Shown piece by piece: positions 39,390-50,195 of a stretch of DNA of 64,000 bases. Both the position numbers and the translations under genes were made by a program. The notes beneath the pieces are model-generated. The model saw only the letters and a program-made list of their open reading frames with translations, was not told the DNA's origin and searched no databases. Source of the stretch: Arachis hypogaea (lineage: Eukaryota; Streptophyta; Magnoliopsida; Fabales; Fabaceae); contig NC_092038.1 of assembly GCF_003086295.3 (NCBI RefSeq), positions 129,359,518 through 129,423,517 on the forward strand. The letters run 5' to 3'. Within the stretch, counting starts at the first letter, position 1; every line of letters starts with the position of its first letter.

Positions 39390-39733
39390 TTTCTTCCTTA
39401 AGTTTTTTTTCTTTTAATTATAAATTGATTATCTAGGTTACTGAAACCTTTTAAGCACTATTGATCAATAAAAATACTATTTATATATTCGAATTACTCG
39501 TCAAAATTAATTACTATATAGTTTATATTTTATATAGTTTATATTTTTTACTGATTTTGTATGGTTAATTAATTAATAACGCTGTTTACTAATCAGGTTG
39601 CCGAATGCGGACCAAAGTCCTAATTCCACATGGCTTAAGCTACCTGGAGAAGGTTTCAATATAAAATTAAAAGAAATGGAAAAAATTTTAACTATTTATG
39701 AATTTTTTTTCCATAAAGAAAATTAAAATTGTT
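39390..39733. other. Intergenic spacer
   Basis: AT-rich sequence between the tRNA gene and the inverted-repeat element. No gene is seen. Confidence 0.5.
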
Positions 39734-40153
39734 TGAACTTTCGGACTAAATCTCTATTTTTGCCATTGAGATTCATGCGATTACTCATTTTGGTCTTTAA
39801 AATTTAAAATTATCTATATTGGTCCTTCAGATTTAAGTTTGTACACTAATATGGTCCCTCAACTCTTTTCGGTGATAATTAAGTAAATAGAGTGTTGAGA
39901 TGAGCTATTATGTTGGATGCTGTATTGGCTAGCTAATATGACGAGAGTTGTATTTGTATCCAATTTATAATTAAGGTTTGAGGAACTAAATTGGACACAA
40001 ATATAACTCTCGTCATCAAAAAAAAGTCGAGGAACTATATTGGTGTCCAAACTTAAATCTGGAGAACCAATATAAATAATTTTAAATTTTGGAGACCAAC
40101 ATAAATAATCGCCTAAATATGAGGTAGCAAAATGGAGATTTTGTCGAACTTTG
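39734..40153. mobile_element. Long-TIR MITE next to the membrane-protein gene
   Basis: Arms of about 135 bp are inverted copies (about 39734-39871 and 40019-40153). Shared words include tttggtc, aaatttaaaattat, atattggt, cagatttaagtttg and ctcaactc/ctcgactt. The roughly 150-bp middle has a smaller inverted repeat (gacgagagttgtatttgt with acaaatataactctcgtc). No clear target duplication was found. The element ends about 130 bases before the next gene's ATG. Confidence 0.7.
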
Positions 40154-40284
40154 GAGAAACATTTTTTTTTTCTTTTGGTTTAGCAAACTTTACTCTTTGA
40201 GAAGAAAGAGTGGAAAAGACAAAGACACTGTCCATTTCCGACGACGACGCGCTTGGAAAGATCACGACGAAGAAACAAAACGCA

Positions 40285-40833
40285 ATGTCATCTTCGTCGT
40301 TCACGAGGCTCCACATTACAGCACTGGACGCCATCGTGAACGTGAACTCCCTCTTCACCCTCGCCGTCTTCGTCGGCCTCTCTTGGAACCCCAACGACCC
40401 CTCTAACAACCTCAACGCCGATCCAGCCTGCTCTCCCACCGCCGCCATCGCCGAGAATGTCGTCGCCTTCCACGTCTACTCTTTCAGCTCCTTCCTCTTC
40501 TCCAGCCTCGTCGCCCTCGCCCTCAAGCAAGCCATCCGCCTTTCCCGTCACAACAACCACCACTTCTCCATCCACTACCCCGCCGCCGTTGAGTTCATCG
40601 CCGCTCGCATCAACCGCTCCGCTCTCCGCGCTGGCATGCTCGTCTCCGGCGCCGGCTCTGTTGTTGGATGCGCCTTCCTTATGCTTGCACTCGTCAACGT
40701 TGTCCAGATCAAGCTTGGAACACTCGCCTGCGGCAGCGCCCACGCCTACGCCGCCGTCGTGCCACTCCTCATACTCGTCCCCATCGCCCTCCTCATTTAC
40801 GTTTCCGTTGTTTTGTACGCTTTTACTCGCTAG
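40285..40833 (+). CDS. Plant-specific four-helix membrane protein (MEE60-like), single exon
   Basis: The frame gives 182 aa from the first ATG, MSSSSFTRLHITALDAIVN. The open frame extends upstream to a GTG at 40210 without another ATG, so 40285 is chosen. Predicted membrane segments are about 14-34 (SLFTLAVFVGLSW), 60-82, 114-138 (GSVVGCAFLMLALVNVV) and 155-178. I recall similar proteins annotated as maternal effect embryo arrest 60 in Arabidopsis; this link is from memory and uncertain, and the biochemical role is unknown. The coding sequence is strikingly GC-rich with C/G third positions, unlike its AT-rich surroundings. It may be a broadly expressed gene. The upstream long-TIR element may form part of its promoter. 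Confidence 0.85.
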   Translation: MSSSSFTRLHITALDAIVNVNSLFTLAVFVGLSWNPNDPSNNLNADPACSPTAAIAENVVAFHVYSFSSFLFSSLVALALKQAIRLSRHNNHHFSIHYPAAVEFIAARINRSALRAGMLVSGAGSVVGCAFLMLALVNVVQIKLGTLACGSAHAYAAVVPLLILVPIALLIYVSVVLYAFTR

Positions 40834-42192
40834 GGTTCTTGTTCTTTTTGTACTTTGTGCTCTGCAATCACCTTGAATGAACGGGACTAATCTGTTTTTG
40901 TTTCTTCTTATTCGAAAATTAAATCCTGAATGCCTGAATTTATTTATTTAAATCTTGTTCTATGATGTGACTAATTTTAATTTATGTGGTTTTTGTTGTA
41001 ATTATTGTTTTCTTTTGTGCTGAATTTGTTTGGAATGAAACACAGTAAGATGGTGAATTGGAAAGTTTGGTTGAATTGGAGCATGTAATCATGATGTTAT
41101 AGTTAGTATCACTTTAAATGAGGACTGGTGAAGTTATTAAATTCATATTCATGTAAAATGTAATTGTTGATATTGTGAATCATAGTTAGTAAGGTATGGA
41201 TGATTATGATCTGAAGTGAGATTGTATTTTGAATTTGAATTTTTTATATAATCTGTAGTTTTCGTCATTACAAATATTATAACTTATAAGTAAGCATTAG
41301 AGTAGTTTCAATGTGTGAAGGAAATTTATTAAGAGTATGGGGAAATTAGAAGCTGCTACATTCTTCTTCATTCTTCAAGTGATCACTTCTCTGTAGATGA
41401 TACTAAATTGAAGAAAATTGTGTAAGATTTAGGATAAGATCATTTGGTGGTTCTAACATCTTTGTTTGGCTTAATCTTGTATGCACATGGGGACAGAGTT
41501 TCCTTGTATCCTTGGCAAGTTTAACAGCTTTTGTGGTAATACTTGGACAGAGTAACATTTTGCCTTTGGTTTTGTGCCTTTCTGCCTTATAATGCCAACT
41601 GCTAAAGTCTGTATAGGGGGTTCAAATCAAGTAATGTGCGGGGTTGCTTAGAACATGATAGAAATCTCGAAAGGACAATGAAACAAAAAACAAGTTGAAA
41701 AATAAGGGTTACTTTTTATTGAAGCTTCGAGGGCAAGAAAGCTTTAACTGAACATTTATGGCTGTTAATTGTTGTCTTTAATTGCTTAATGATGATGTTG
41801 TCTTCTCATAAAGAGTAGTGGTTGTGTTTGGTTTCTTTTAAGGGAAAAACCCTAATGCAGAGGGTGGTGGGACAAACCTATTGGCAAGCCATATGATGCC
41901 GACTCGCATTCAATCACTCTTTCTTCGTTGCCTTATCAGGTATAAATGTTACTGGCTTAAAAAGTAATTGAGCTTTGAATTGTACTTTGAAGAGAAGGAA
42001 GATCCAACAATGTACGTTTCCCTTGTGTTTGTTCTACTTATTGGCCTTGGTGAAAGTGGGAAACTGGGAATGCTCTAGTTTTGATAGGTGATGCAGTCAA
42101 ATAGAGAAATAAGTTCAGACTCCAGAGTCTAATTTCCCTTTGTGCTGTTATAAAATATTAAAATCTACTCGTGTTATTAGGAGTGCAGTTGT
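40834..42192. other. 3' flank of the membrane-protein gene and intergenic region
   Basis: No further gene is supported. The first few hundred bases are probably 3' UTR. The stretch at 41300-42100 is less AT-rich than other spacers and could be transcribed, but no frame, splice pair set or RNA fold is convincing. Confidence 0.45.
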
Positions 42193-42579
42193 TGTAAAAT
42201 AACTAAATAAATAAATAAAAAAGAAGTAATAAATATAATGTATGAAAATATAATTAGATAATTCTAGTAGTAATGTTCACTAGAATTACTATATTGATAA
42301 ATATATTTAATAATATTGTCATAAAGAATATAAGAGAGAGAATAGTATAAGAGAGAGAGTAAAGAATATTTAATATTTTTATTGTTGTGTAATTGTGTGT
42401 TACGTAGTGAGGTTTAACCTCTATTTATACACATACTAAGCCTTGCTTTTCAAAGTACATTTATTTGCATCTATTTTGAAGATTGATTCTTTTAATCTTG
42501 AGAAAGTTGGCCGCCCAATATTGTGAAGAAAGTCACAATATATTAAATGGACATCCATCCATTCATACTTATCACAATA
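42193..42579 (-). repeat. Copia copy 2, left (3') LTR
   Basis: The 387-bp LTR begins TGTAAAATAACTAAATAAA and ends TCACAATA, so the terminal CA has become TA. Confidence 0.8.
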
Positions 42580-42785
42580 CTTTTCCTTGGATGGCCATTT
42601 AGGAATATGCCTCATTAAAATCTTACTAAAGAAAAACTCAGTGGAAAAAAAATTTTAGTGAAGGAAAAAAAGTACAATATCCTTTGTGACGGGGACTGCC
42701 TCATTAAAAACCTTGTCAAGAAAAAATTAATGGGAAAAAAATCTGACCAAGGAAAAAAGAATACAGTCTCCCCCTCTTGTCGACA

Positions 42786-44129
42786 TCAGTTGATGTCTCG
42801 AAATCGGCGCATCCCAATCTCGTGTACTAATCTTTCAAAGGAGAATTTGGGGAGTGACTTTGTAAATAAATCTGCCAAATTTTTACTTGAGCGGATCTGT
42901 TGGACATCAATTGTCCATTGATTTTGAAGATCATGAGTGAAGAAGAATTTGGAAGAAATATGCTTTGTTCTATCACCTTTTATGTATCCACCCTTAAGTT
43001 GAGCAATGCATGCTGTATTATTTTCAAACAGGACAGTTGGAGCTATCTTATGATCAATCAGTCCACATGATGACAGAATATATTGAATCAGACTCCTCAG
43101 CCAAAAACATTCGCGACTAGCTTCATGTATCGCTAGTATTTCGGCATGATTAGAGGATGTTGCAGCAATCGTCTGTTTCGTGGACCTCCATGATATAGCT
43201 ATACCACCATATGTGAATAGGTATCCTGTTTGAGATCTTCCTTTGTGTGGATCAGACAAGTATCCAGCATCTGCATAGCCAACTAGTTGTGACTTGGATC
43301 CATATGGATAAAACAATCCCATATCAACCGTTCCATGAAGATACCGAAAGATTTGCTTGATTCCACTCCAATGTCTTCTGGTTGGAGATGAACTATACCT
43401 TGCTAGTAAATTCACTGCGAATAATATGTCAGGTCGCGTATTATTAGCAAGATACATTAGCGCTCCAATAGCACTAAGATATGGTACTTCAGGACCAAGG
43501 ATATCTTCATTCTCTTCTTTAGGACGGAATTGATCCTTTTCCACATCCAAAGATCTTACGATCATTAGGGTACTAAAGGGATGTGACTTATCCATATAAA
43601 ATCTTTTCAAGATCTTTTCTGTGTATGTCGTTTGATGAATAAAGATCCCATTTTTTGTATGCTTGATCTGCAGGCCAAGACAAAATTTAGTCTTTCCAAG
43701 ATCTTTCATCTCAAATTCTTCTTTTAGAGTTTTTATAATTGTTGGAATCTCTTCAGGAGTCCCAATAATATTTAAATCATCAATGTACACAGCAATTATA
43801 ATGAATCCAGATGCAGATTTCTTTATGAAAATATATGGACAGATATCATCATTCTTGAATCCATTTTTGGCCAGATATTCAGTAAGACGACTATACCACA
43901 TTCGTCCAGATTGCTTTAGACCACATAAAGATCTTTGCAATTTGACTGAGTATAACCCTTCTGAATATTCATTGGATGGTTTAGATATCTTTAGTCCTTC
44001 AGGGACTTTCATATAGATATCCCGATCTAATGAGCCATATAAATAAGCTGTTACCACATCCATTAAATTCATATGCAGTTTATAATATGCAGATAAACTG
44101 ACTAAATAACTCAATGTTATCGCATCCAC
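42786..44129 (-). pseudogene. Copia copy 2 reverse transcriptase/RNase H, 447-codon open frame
   Basis: The longest open frame of the window. It starts inside RT (MDAITLSYLVSLSAYY) and contains SLCGLKQSGRMWY, the catalytic YIDDLN in AVYIDDLNIIG, FCLGLQIKH, YLANNTRPDI, and RNase H words YADAGYLSD, AISWRSTKQ, SNHAEILAIHEA and SKNLADLFTKSLP near the end. RT and RNase H catalytic residues look intact. The N-terminal RT part (44435-44229, MALNIMHENKDLEPRSVEEY, KPVGYRWVFVRK) is in another frame, with stops in about 44225-44130. The polyprotein is therefore dead, although this section has been spared. Confidence 0.9.
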
Positions 44130-44228
44130 TACAGGAGAATACGTTTTTTCATAATCTATACCGGGCCTTTATGAAAAACCTTGTGCCATAAGTCGGGCTT
44201 TGTAGCGCACAACTTCATTTTTCTTATT

Positions 44229-44879
44229 TCATTTTCTCACAAATACCCATCGGTATCCAACAGGCTTTACATCTTTTGGTGTACAGACTACAGGTCCAAA
44301 GACTTCACGTTTTGCAAGTGAGTCTAATTCAGCCTTCATGGCTTCTTCCCATTTTGGCCAATCATCTCTTTGTTGATATTCTTCGACTGATCTTGGCTCA
44401 AGATCCTTATTTTCATGCATGATATTTAATGCCACATTATATGCAAATATTTCATTGACAATTGTCTTATTTCGGTCTCATTTCTCTCCTGTAAAGACAT
44501 AATTTATCGAGATCTCGTCATTTTCACATTTTTCAGGTACCTGAACGTCTTCTAGCGTTATATCAGAATTTTGGACAATTGCAGGTGTCTTTACTATGTC
44601 TTTTTCAACAGGAATAGTATTTACCTCTTTTTTCTTTCGAAGATTTTTGTCTTTGGAACCGACAGGCCTGCCATGCTTCTGGCGTGTATTTGCTTCGGTG
44701 GCAATTTGTCCAACTGGGACATTAATTCGAATTGGGGCCTTTTTCGCTGGTATATAATATTTGGTTATCCTCTTTGTATCAGAAAATATATTAGGCAATT
44801 CATTTGCTATTCTTTGCAAATGTATAATCTTTTGAACTTCTAGTTCACATTGCCCTGATCGAGGATCTAAATGCATCAA
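44229..44879 (-). pseudogene. Copia copy 2 region between integrase and RT
   Basis: Two frames, 44879-44478 (with SGQCELEVQKIIHLQRIANELP and KHGRPVGSKDKN, typical of the linker after integrase) and 44435-44229 (start of RT). A stop and frame change separate them. Confidence 0.75.
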
Positions 44880-45179
44880 CGATGATGCATTCCAATTTAG
44901 TTCCTTTTCAGGAAGCTTATTCTCTCCCCCTTATGTTGGAAATTTTTATTCATCAAAATGACAATCTGCAAACCGGGTTTTAAATACATCTCCAGTTTAT
45001 ATCTCAAGATACCTCACTATAGAGGGAGAATCATATCCAACATATATCCCCAATTTTCTTTGGGGTCCCATTTTGGTGCGATTAGGTGGTGCAATGGGAA
45101 CATATATCGCACACCCAAATATTCTTAAATGGAAAACATTTGGTTGCTGGCCAAAAGCTAATTGCATAGGAGAGAACTG

Positions 45180-47975
45180 TGTAACACCCTATCACACTAA
45201 GCTTTATACTTAAGCCGTAAAAAAGAGGTGGTGTGATATTACGAGCTCTAAAATAAAATGAGTACATGTAATAGCAGAAGAATTATAATATGCTAGGAGC
45301 CTTGAATAAAAGAGGAAACAAAAATTGCGAAATAAAAGCGCAACGCTCAAGGTACGAGTTAACTTACGTGCTTAGAAAATCACAATTATTAAACATAAGA
45401 TAACAGAAGTAGGAATAGAGTGCCAAAGAAACAAAATAACAAGCTCCCAACTCAGCCTGCGAAGTCAAGACTGGCCGGAGAATATTTACACATATATACA
45501 TACATATCCCAAAACCCAAAAGTACATATACACAATACTGCCTCTCCATAAACCTCTAGGAGGATCAAAAGAACAAGTTATGTGGAGAGAAAACCAAGTA
45601 CATATATACACATCATAGCATAACAAAATAACCTTGTAACCACTCTGTTTTAAGAGTCCAGACGCCTAACGAGATGCCTCTCGACCTGCATCTGAAAAAC
45701 AAAAACATAGTATGGAATGAGAACCAGAGGTTCTCAGTATGGTAAAGGTGCCACACACATAATATATAATGTATTGGGAATGCCAGAGGCAATCCTAGAA
45801 CGCCGACACTTAGATTATAGAGCTTAAAGTATTAAACAGGAGCCATAAAAGGTGGTTTTCTAAAAATATTTAATCCTAACTTAACTTAACCTTAAATCTA
45901 AGTCTCATACTGTCATTCTTCCACCTCCAACTCCTTTATGCATTTTCACAGACAAATAGACACATAAAGCAAACACAAGAAGGTTACAGTTATTACAGGT
46001 AACAAATACACATTTAGCATGGCAAGTACATATAGGCACACCCAATTAAAGCACAAGCAAGTAATTCAAGTAATATGCATATGATGCATGCCTGTCCTAT
46101 GGATGATGAGGCTCATCTGTTGGTTATCTAGCAAACCTGACAAGTCTGAATTGTCCTTAGACTGTCCCCCGACGTACATCCCCAAGAGTCTATGCATAGC
46201 TTTTTCTCAAATAATCAATATTGCTCAATCGGGGTAACATTCCCGGAAATTTATATAGTGCCCGGTGACACTTACGTCGTAGGGTCAACATAGTATCGAG
46301 TTTTCAACCTGGTACACGTGGTGGCAAACCACGACACTTGATCCAGGGAATCTCGTATCTCAGATTATTCAAATTCATAAGCCATATAAATAATTCAATT
46401 ATAATTCATCAACATACACATCATTCTCAATCACATCTCATTCATCATTATACGTCAATCATATTCAATTCTTATCCTTCATTATCACACCTCCCATTCC
46501 GTCCATCAATAGTTCCAATTCAAAATATAATTCATTCTTTTCTAAATGAATCAAACTTAAAACATGCTCATTTTCTTAATAACTCTAAATCAAACCATAT
46601 AACTTTTGAATCTAAATCATTTTAAATAATCATATAAACAAAATCTCTAATTTTTGTAAAATTTCGACAGCATCTCCTCTAAAACTCGGACTTTGCCACC
46701 CTTTTCGGGTCCAAACATGCTTTCTTTTCAATTCAACATACCCTTCATCTTCATTATAACAGTCACCACAATAAATCTATCTTAGATCAACAATTATACT
46801 CATACAATATTCAAATCCAACAACCAAAATTCAACTAAGGATCATAGTTCACTAATCCTAGGCTTCTAACACAAAATACCTCATTATCACAACAACCTTC
46901 ACAATAGTTATACCTCAAATCAATAATTTACGAAATCATTAGTTAATCAACAAGCACCAAACCAACCTGTTCATCAACAATAACATTCAACCATAATTCT
47001 CTCCAAATTAACATAACAACATTCACCATCCAAAATTAATAACTAATTATCTAATAAACTTCAACCAAATATATTCATCGACAAATTACTAAACATTAAA
47101 CATACACCTGCATTCCAACTTATCCTATGGTCATCTAGCCTATGTTTTCACAGAACATTATATATTAAATGTAAGAAAACTAAACCATGCCTTGGCCGAT
47201 TTCCACGTAACGACCAAAGCTATTTATTCAAAACCAAGGCAGCCCCTCAAAACTCAACTAATTTGCTTCCTCTAAGTTCCAGTATTCACAATTTCAAATT
47301 CTAATTATTTATTCACAACCTAATACACATTCATAACACATATATATCCAATTTAATACTCAAAACTAAAATTCAATGAAAATAAAATAAAATTATCATA
47401 TCCTTACCTTATCCAAGCTTCACATAAGTAAGAGTGGACGTTTTCCTCAAACTAATTGGATCCTAAAACATTTGAAATCAAAGAAATTCAACCTTCCCAT
47501 TAAAAATTTGAAAATTGGGGAAAAAGTGGACTGAGAGTGATTAAACAAGTTACCAGTGAAATTGTTCCGGTAGAAATGTAGAGCTCGACGCGGTAGATGC
47601 GTGACCGCAAACGGTGCGACAATCGGAGCTCGGACGGAGAAGTTATGGGATTTGGAAAGTAACGTAAGGGTTTCGGTGAAGTTTTTGTTTTTCCCTCCCC
47701 TGGAAGCTGAAAGCTTCGTTTCTGTTGGAATGAAGGGGGCGAAGGGCTTGGGTTCACTTAAAAGAGCTGGTCCGGTTGGACCGACAACCCGGTTTGGATT
47801 CGGTTCAACTGGTTCGATCTTTTCGGTCTAATTTTGGACTTTTTTTCGAAATTAGTGTCAAAATTCTCGTTTTGATTAGCTCTACCGTAATTTAATATAA
47901 TATTCACATTTCTAATCCTTCTTATTAAAAACTAATTTATTGACTAATTATCTACTAATTTAACCGGGGTTTACA
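45180..47975. mobile_element. TG...CA 2.8-kb solo LTR, probably Ty3/gypsy, nested in copia copy 2
   Basis: The sequence begins TGTAACACCCTATCACACTA and ends AACCGGGGTTTACA. The 5-bp duplication aactg flanks it (45175-45179 and 47976-47980). Copia copy 1 has the empty site gagagaactgatggtaac at about 22366-22383. The termini are short inverted repeats (TGTAACACCC and TGTAAACCCC). No coding is found. It is a second, independent insertion of the family at 18665-21606. Confidence 0.8.
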
Positions 47976-47997
47976 AACTGATGGTAACTCGTTGGCC

Positions 47998-48402
47998 TCA
48001 AACGAATAAGTGCTGCGGCATGTAAAATAGCATGTCCCAAACCGAGGTTGGGAGATTTGTTCTCATAAGTAAGGGTCTAGAAATTAATTGGAGGCGCTTA
48101 ATAAGTGATTCTGCTAACCCATTTTGTGTGTGAACATAAGCTACTGGATGTTCAATACTTATTTCATTAGCCATACAATAAGCATCAAAAGCTTGGGAAG
48201 TAAATTCACCAGCATTATCAAGACGAATTGCTTTGATTGAATTTTTTGGAAATTGTGCTTTTAATCGAATAATTTGAGCCAGTAATCTCACAAACGCCAG
48301 GTTGCGAGAGGACAATAAGCACACATGTGACCATCTCGAAGATGCGTCTATCAAGACCATAAAATATCTAAAAACCCACATGGTGGATGAATAGGTCCAC
48401 AT
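47998..48402 (-). pseudogene. Copia copy 2 integrase core
   Basis: Words RYFMVLIDASSRWSHV, IRLDNAGEFTSQAFDAY and NGLAESLIKRLQ show the integrase core with the second Asp and the Glu of the DDE triad present. The preceding part with the first Asp is out of frame (about 48403-48500). It is cut on the downstream side by the nested element at 47975. Confidence 0.8.
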
Positions 48403-48608
48403 ATATCACCATGAATCCTTTCTAGGAATTCCAAGGATTCAAATCCAATCTTTACTGGTGATTGCCTTAAAATTAACTTCCATTAAGAACATGCAGCACA
48501 ACAAAATTAACTAGTTTTAAGGATCTTCTGATTTTTTAGTGAAGGCCCATGAAAGTTTTCAATAATTCTCCTCATCATGGTTGTTCCCGGATGACCCAAT
48601 CGGTCGTG

Positions 48609-49005
48609 TCAAGTTATGAATTCATTAGAGCTAGTAAACTTCTGGTTTACAGTGGCATGTGATTCAATTGCACTAATCTTGGTATAATATAAACCAGATG
48701 AAAGTAATGACAACTTTTCTAATGTAACCTTTTTATTTAAATCATGAGTTGTGATAAATAAATACTCATGATTTCCTTCATTCATTGTTTCAATATGATA
48801 TCTATTTCGGCGAATATCTTTGAAACTCAACAAGTTTCTCAGAGACTTGGTAGATAATAGTGCATTTTTTTATTATAAATTTTGTTCCTCCGAGAAACAA
48901 AATTATAGCTCTCCGGAGCCTTCTATCACCAATAATAGTATTAACATATTCTTAACAAAATTTTTTCAAAGACAAATAATAATAATAATAATAATAATAA
49001 AATGA
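48609..49005 (-). pseudogene. Copia copy 2 pre-integrase segment with deleted protease
   Basis: The frame 48833-48609 (MLSFKDIRRNRYHIET, SGLYYTKIS) matches copy 1. Around 48950-48965 a stretch of about 90 bp present in copy 1 (23340-23428) and carrying the protease active site is missing. A short ATA repeat lies at about 48979-49000. Confidence 0.7.
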
Positions 49006-49064
49006 ATAGAAGTACATGCACATCAACATTATTCACATGAATACTTAACAAACACAAACATATA

Positions 49065-49925
49065 TCAAACTATTCCATTATTGATCAAATAGCCAAAATT
49101 TTCTTCAAAATCCTTAAAGAAATTAGATACATCATAATGAGTGGTGAAATTTTTATTATTTGAAACAAAATTTGTTTCTTTTTCTTTGTCATCCTTTTTC
49201 AAGGATGCTTGATAAAGATCAACTAGTTGTACGATAGGTACGTGACCAATGGCTCTTTCCACCACAACGGAAGTATTTATCCTCAATTGATTTACTTTGC
49301 CCATTGTTTCTTTCTTTATCCCACTTCTGGTGAGATATTTTCTTATGAACATAATTTTTTTTCCTTCCGTAATTTTTCTTGTTATCAAAATCTTGCCATT
49401 TACCTCTTCTGGGGTTATAATTTGTCGTATTTGCTTCAGGAAATGGGACAGCGCCAGTTGGGCGCGCTTCATGATTTCTCAAAAGTAACTAATTGTTGCG
49501 TTCAACAACAAAAAGGTAAGAAATTAACTCAGAATATTTTAAAATTCTTTTTCTTGATACTGCTGCTGCAGGAGCACATTCGAGACATGGAAGGTCGAGA
49601 AAATTTTCTTTAACATATCGGGCTTGAGGAAGTATCACCGTCTTTTCATGATTATACCTTTTTCAAGGTCTTTCCACAGATCTGCAGGATCTTTTAATGT
49701 GGGATATTTATTTTTCAATCATATGTCAAGATGAGGATGAAGGAAAATTATGACTTTGACTATATCCTTTTGGGATGTATTATTTTCAACCTTAATGGTA
49801 TCTCCAAGATCCATTGAATCAAGATGGATTTTAGCATCTAGTATTCATGATAAATAATTATTTTCAGATATATTAAGAGCATTAAATTCAAGATGAAAGA
49901 GTTTCGACACAATGAAAATTTGTTA
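49065..49925 (-). pseudogene. Copia copy 2 gag remnant
   Basis: The N-terminus is readable from about 49914 but broken by stops. The frame 49482-49219 contains YFRCGGKSHWSRTY, a CCHC zinc knuckle in which the first and last Cys are both Tyr, so metal binding is lost. Confidence 0.7.
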
Positions 49926-49973
49926 CCTGAAGTCTTCATAAAATTTCGTTAGAGCATCGTGCTGATAACGTAT

Positions 49974-50130
49974 TGTAAAATAACTAAATAAATAAATAAA
50001 TAAAGAAGAGGTAACAAATATAATGTATGGAAATATAATTAGATAGCTCTAGTAGTAATGTTCACTAGAATTACTATATTAATAGATATATTTAATAATA
50101 TTGTAGTAAAGAATATAAAAGAGAGAGAGA
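49974..50130 (-). repeat. Copia copy 2, truncated right (5') LTR
   Basis: It matches the first part of the left LTR (42193 to about 42350) and stops within gagagagaga. The remaining about 230 bp are missing. Confidence 0.8.
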
Positions 50131-50195
50131 TTAGCGGTACTGAGCCTTAAGCGGACTAGTGAACTAACCACTAGACCAACCCAACTTGGTTTAGC
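50131..50195 (-). repeat. SINE head fragment joined to the truncated LTR
   Basis: Read on the minus strand, about 50190 to 50131 gives a tRNA-like A box (TTGGTCTAGTGGTTAG) followed by ttcactagtccgcttaa, as in the SINE at 25618. The B box and tail are missing, cut where the LTR begins. Confidence 0.6.

Larger units (their letters stand above)
42193..50130 (-). mobile_element. Ty1/copia retrotransposon, copy 2, decayed and truncated
   Basis: The second copy of the same family as 14542-25110. The left (3') LTR is 42193-42579 and the right (5') LTR survives only as 49974-50130, where it is joined abruptly to a SINE fragment. Between them lie gag, protease remnant, integrase, and RT/RNase H on the minus strand, split by the nested sequence at 45180-47975. 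The polypurine tract next to the 3' LTR reads CCAAGGAAAAG on the minus strand, and ATACGTTATCAGCACGA lies at the primer-binding position beside the 5' LTR. The loss of the outer LTR end removes any matching target duplication. Confidence 0.88.

Noticed and set aside
40210..40284. 25-codon extension of the membrane-protein frame
   Set aside because: It would begin at GTG, which is not a usual start in plants. The first ATG is at 40285 and gives a sensible N-terminus.
40457..40876. Serine/proline-rich frame and other overlapping frames in the GC-rich gene
   Set aside because: They are shadows of the membrane-protein frame at 40285-40833, caused by its high GC content.
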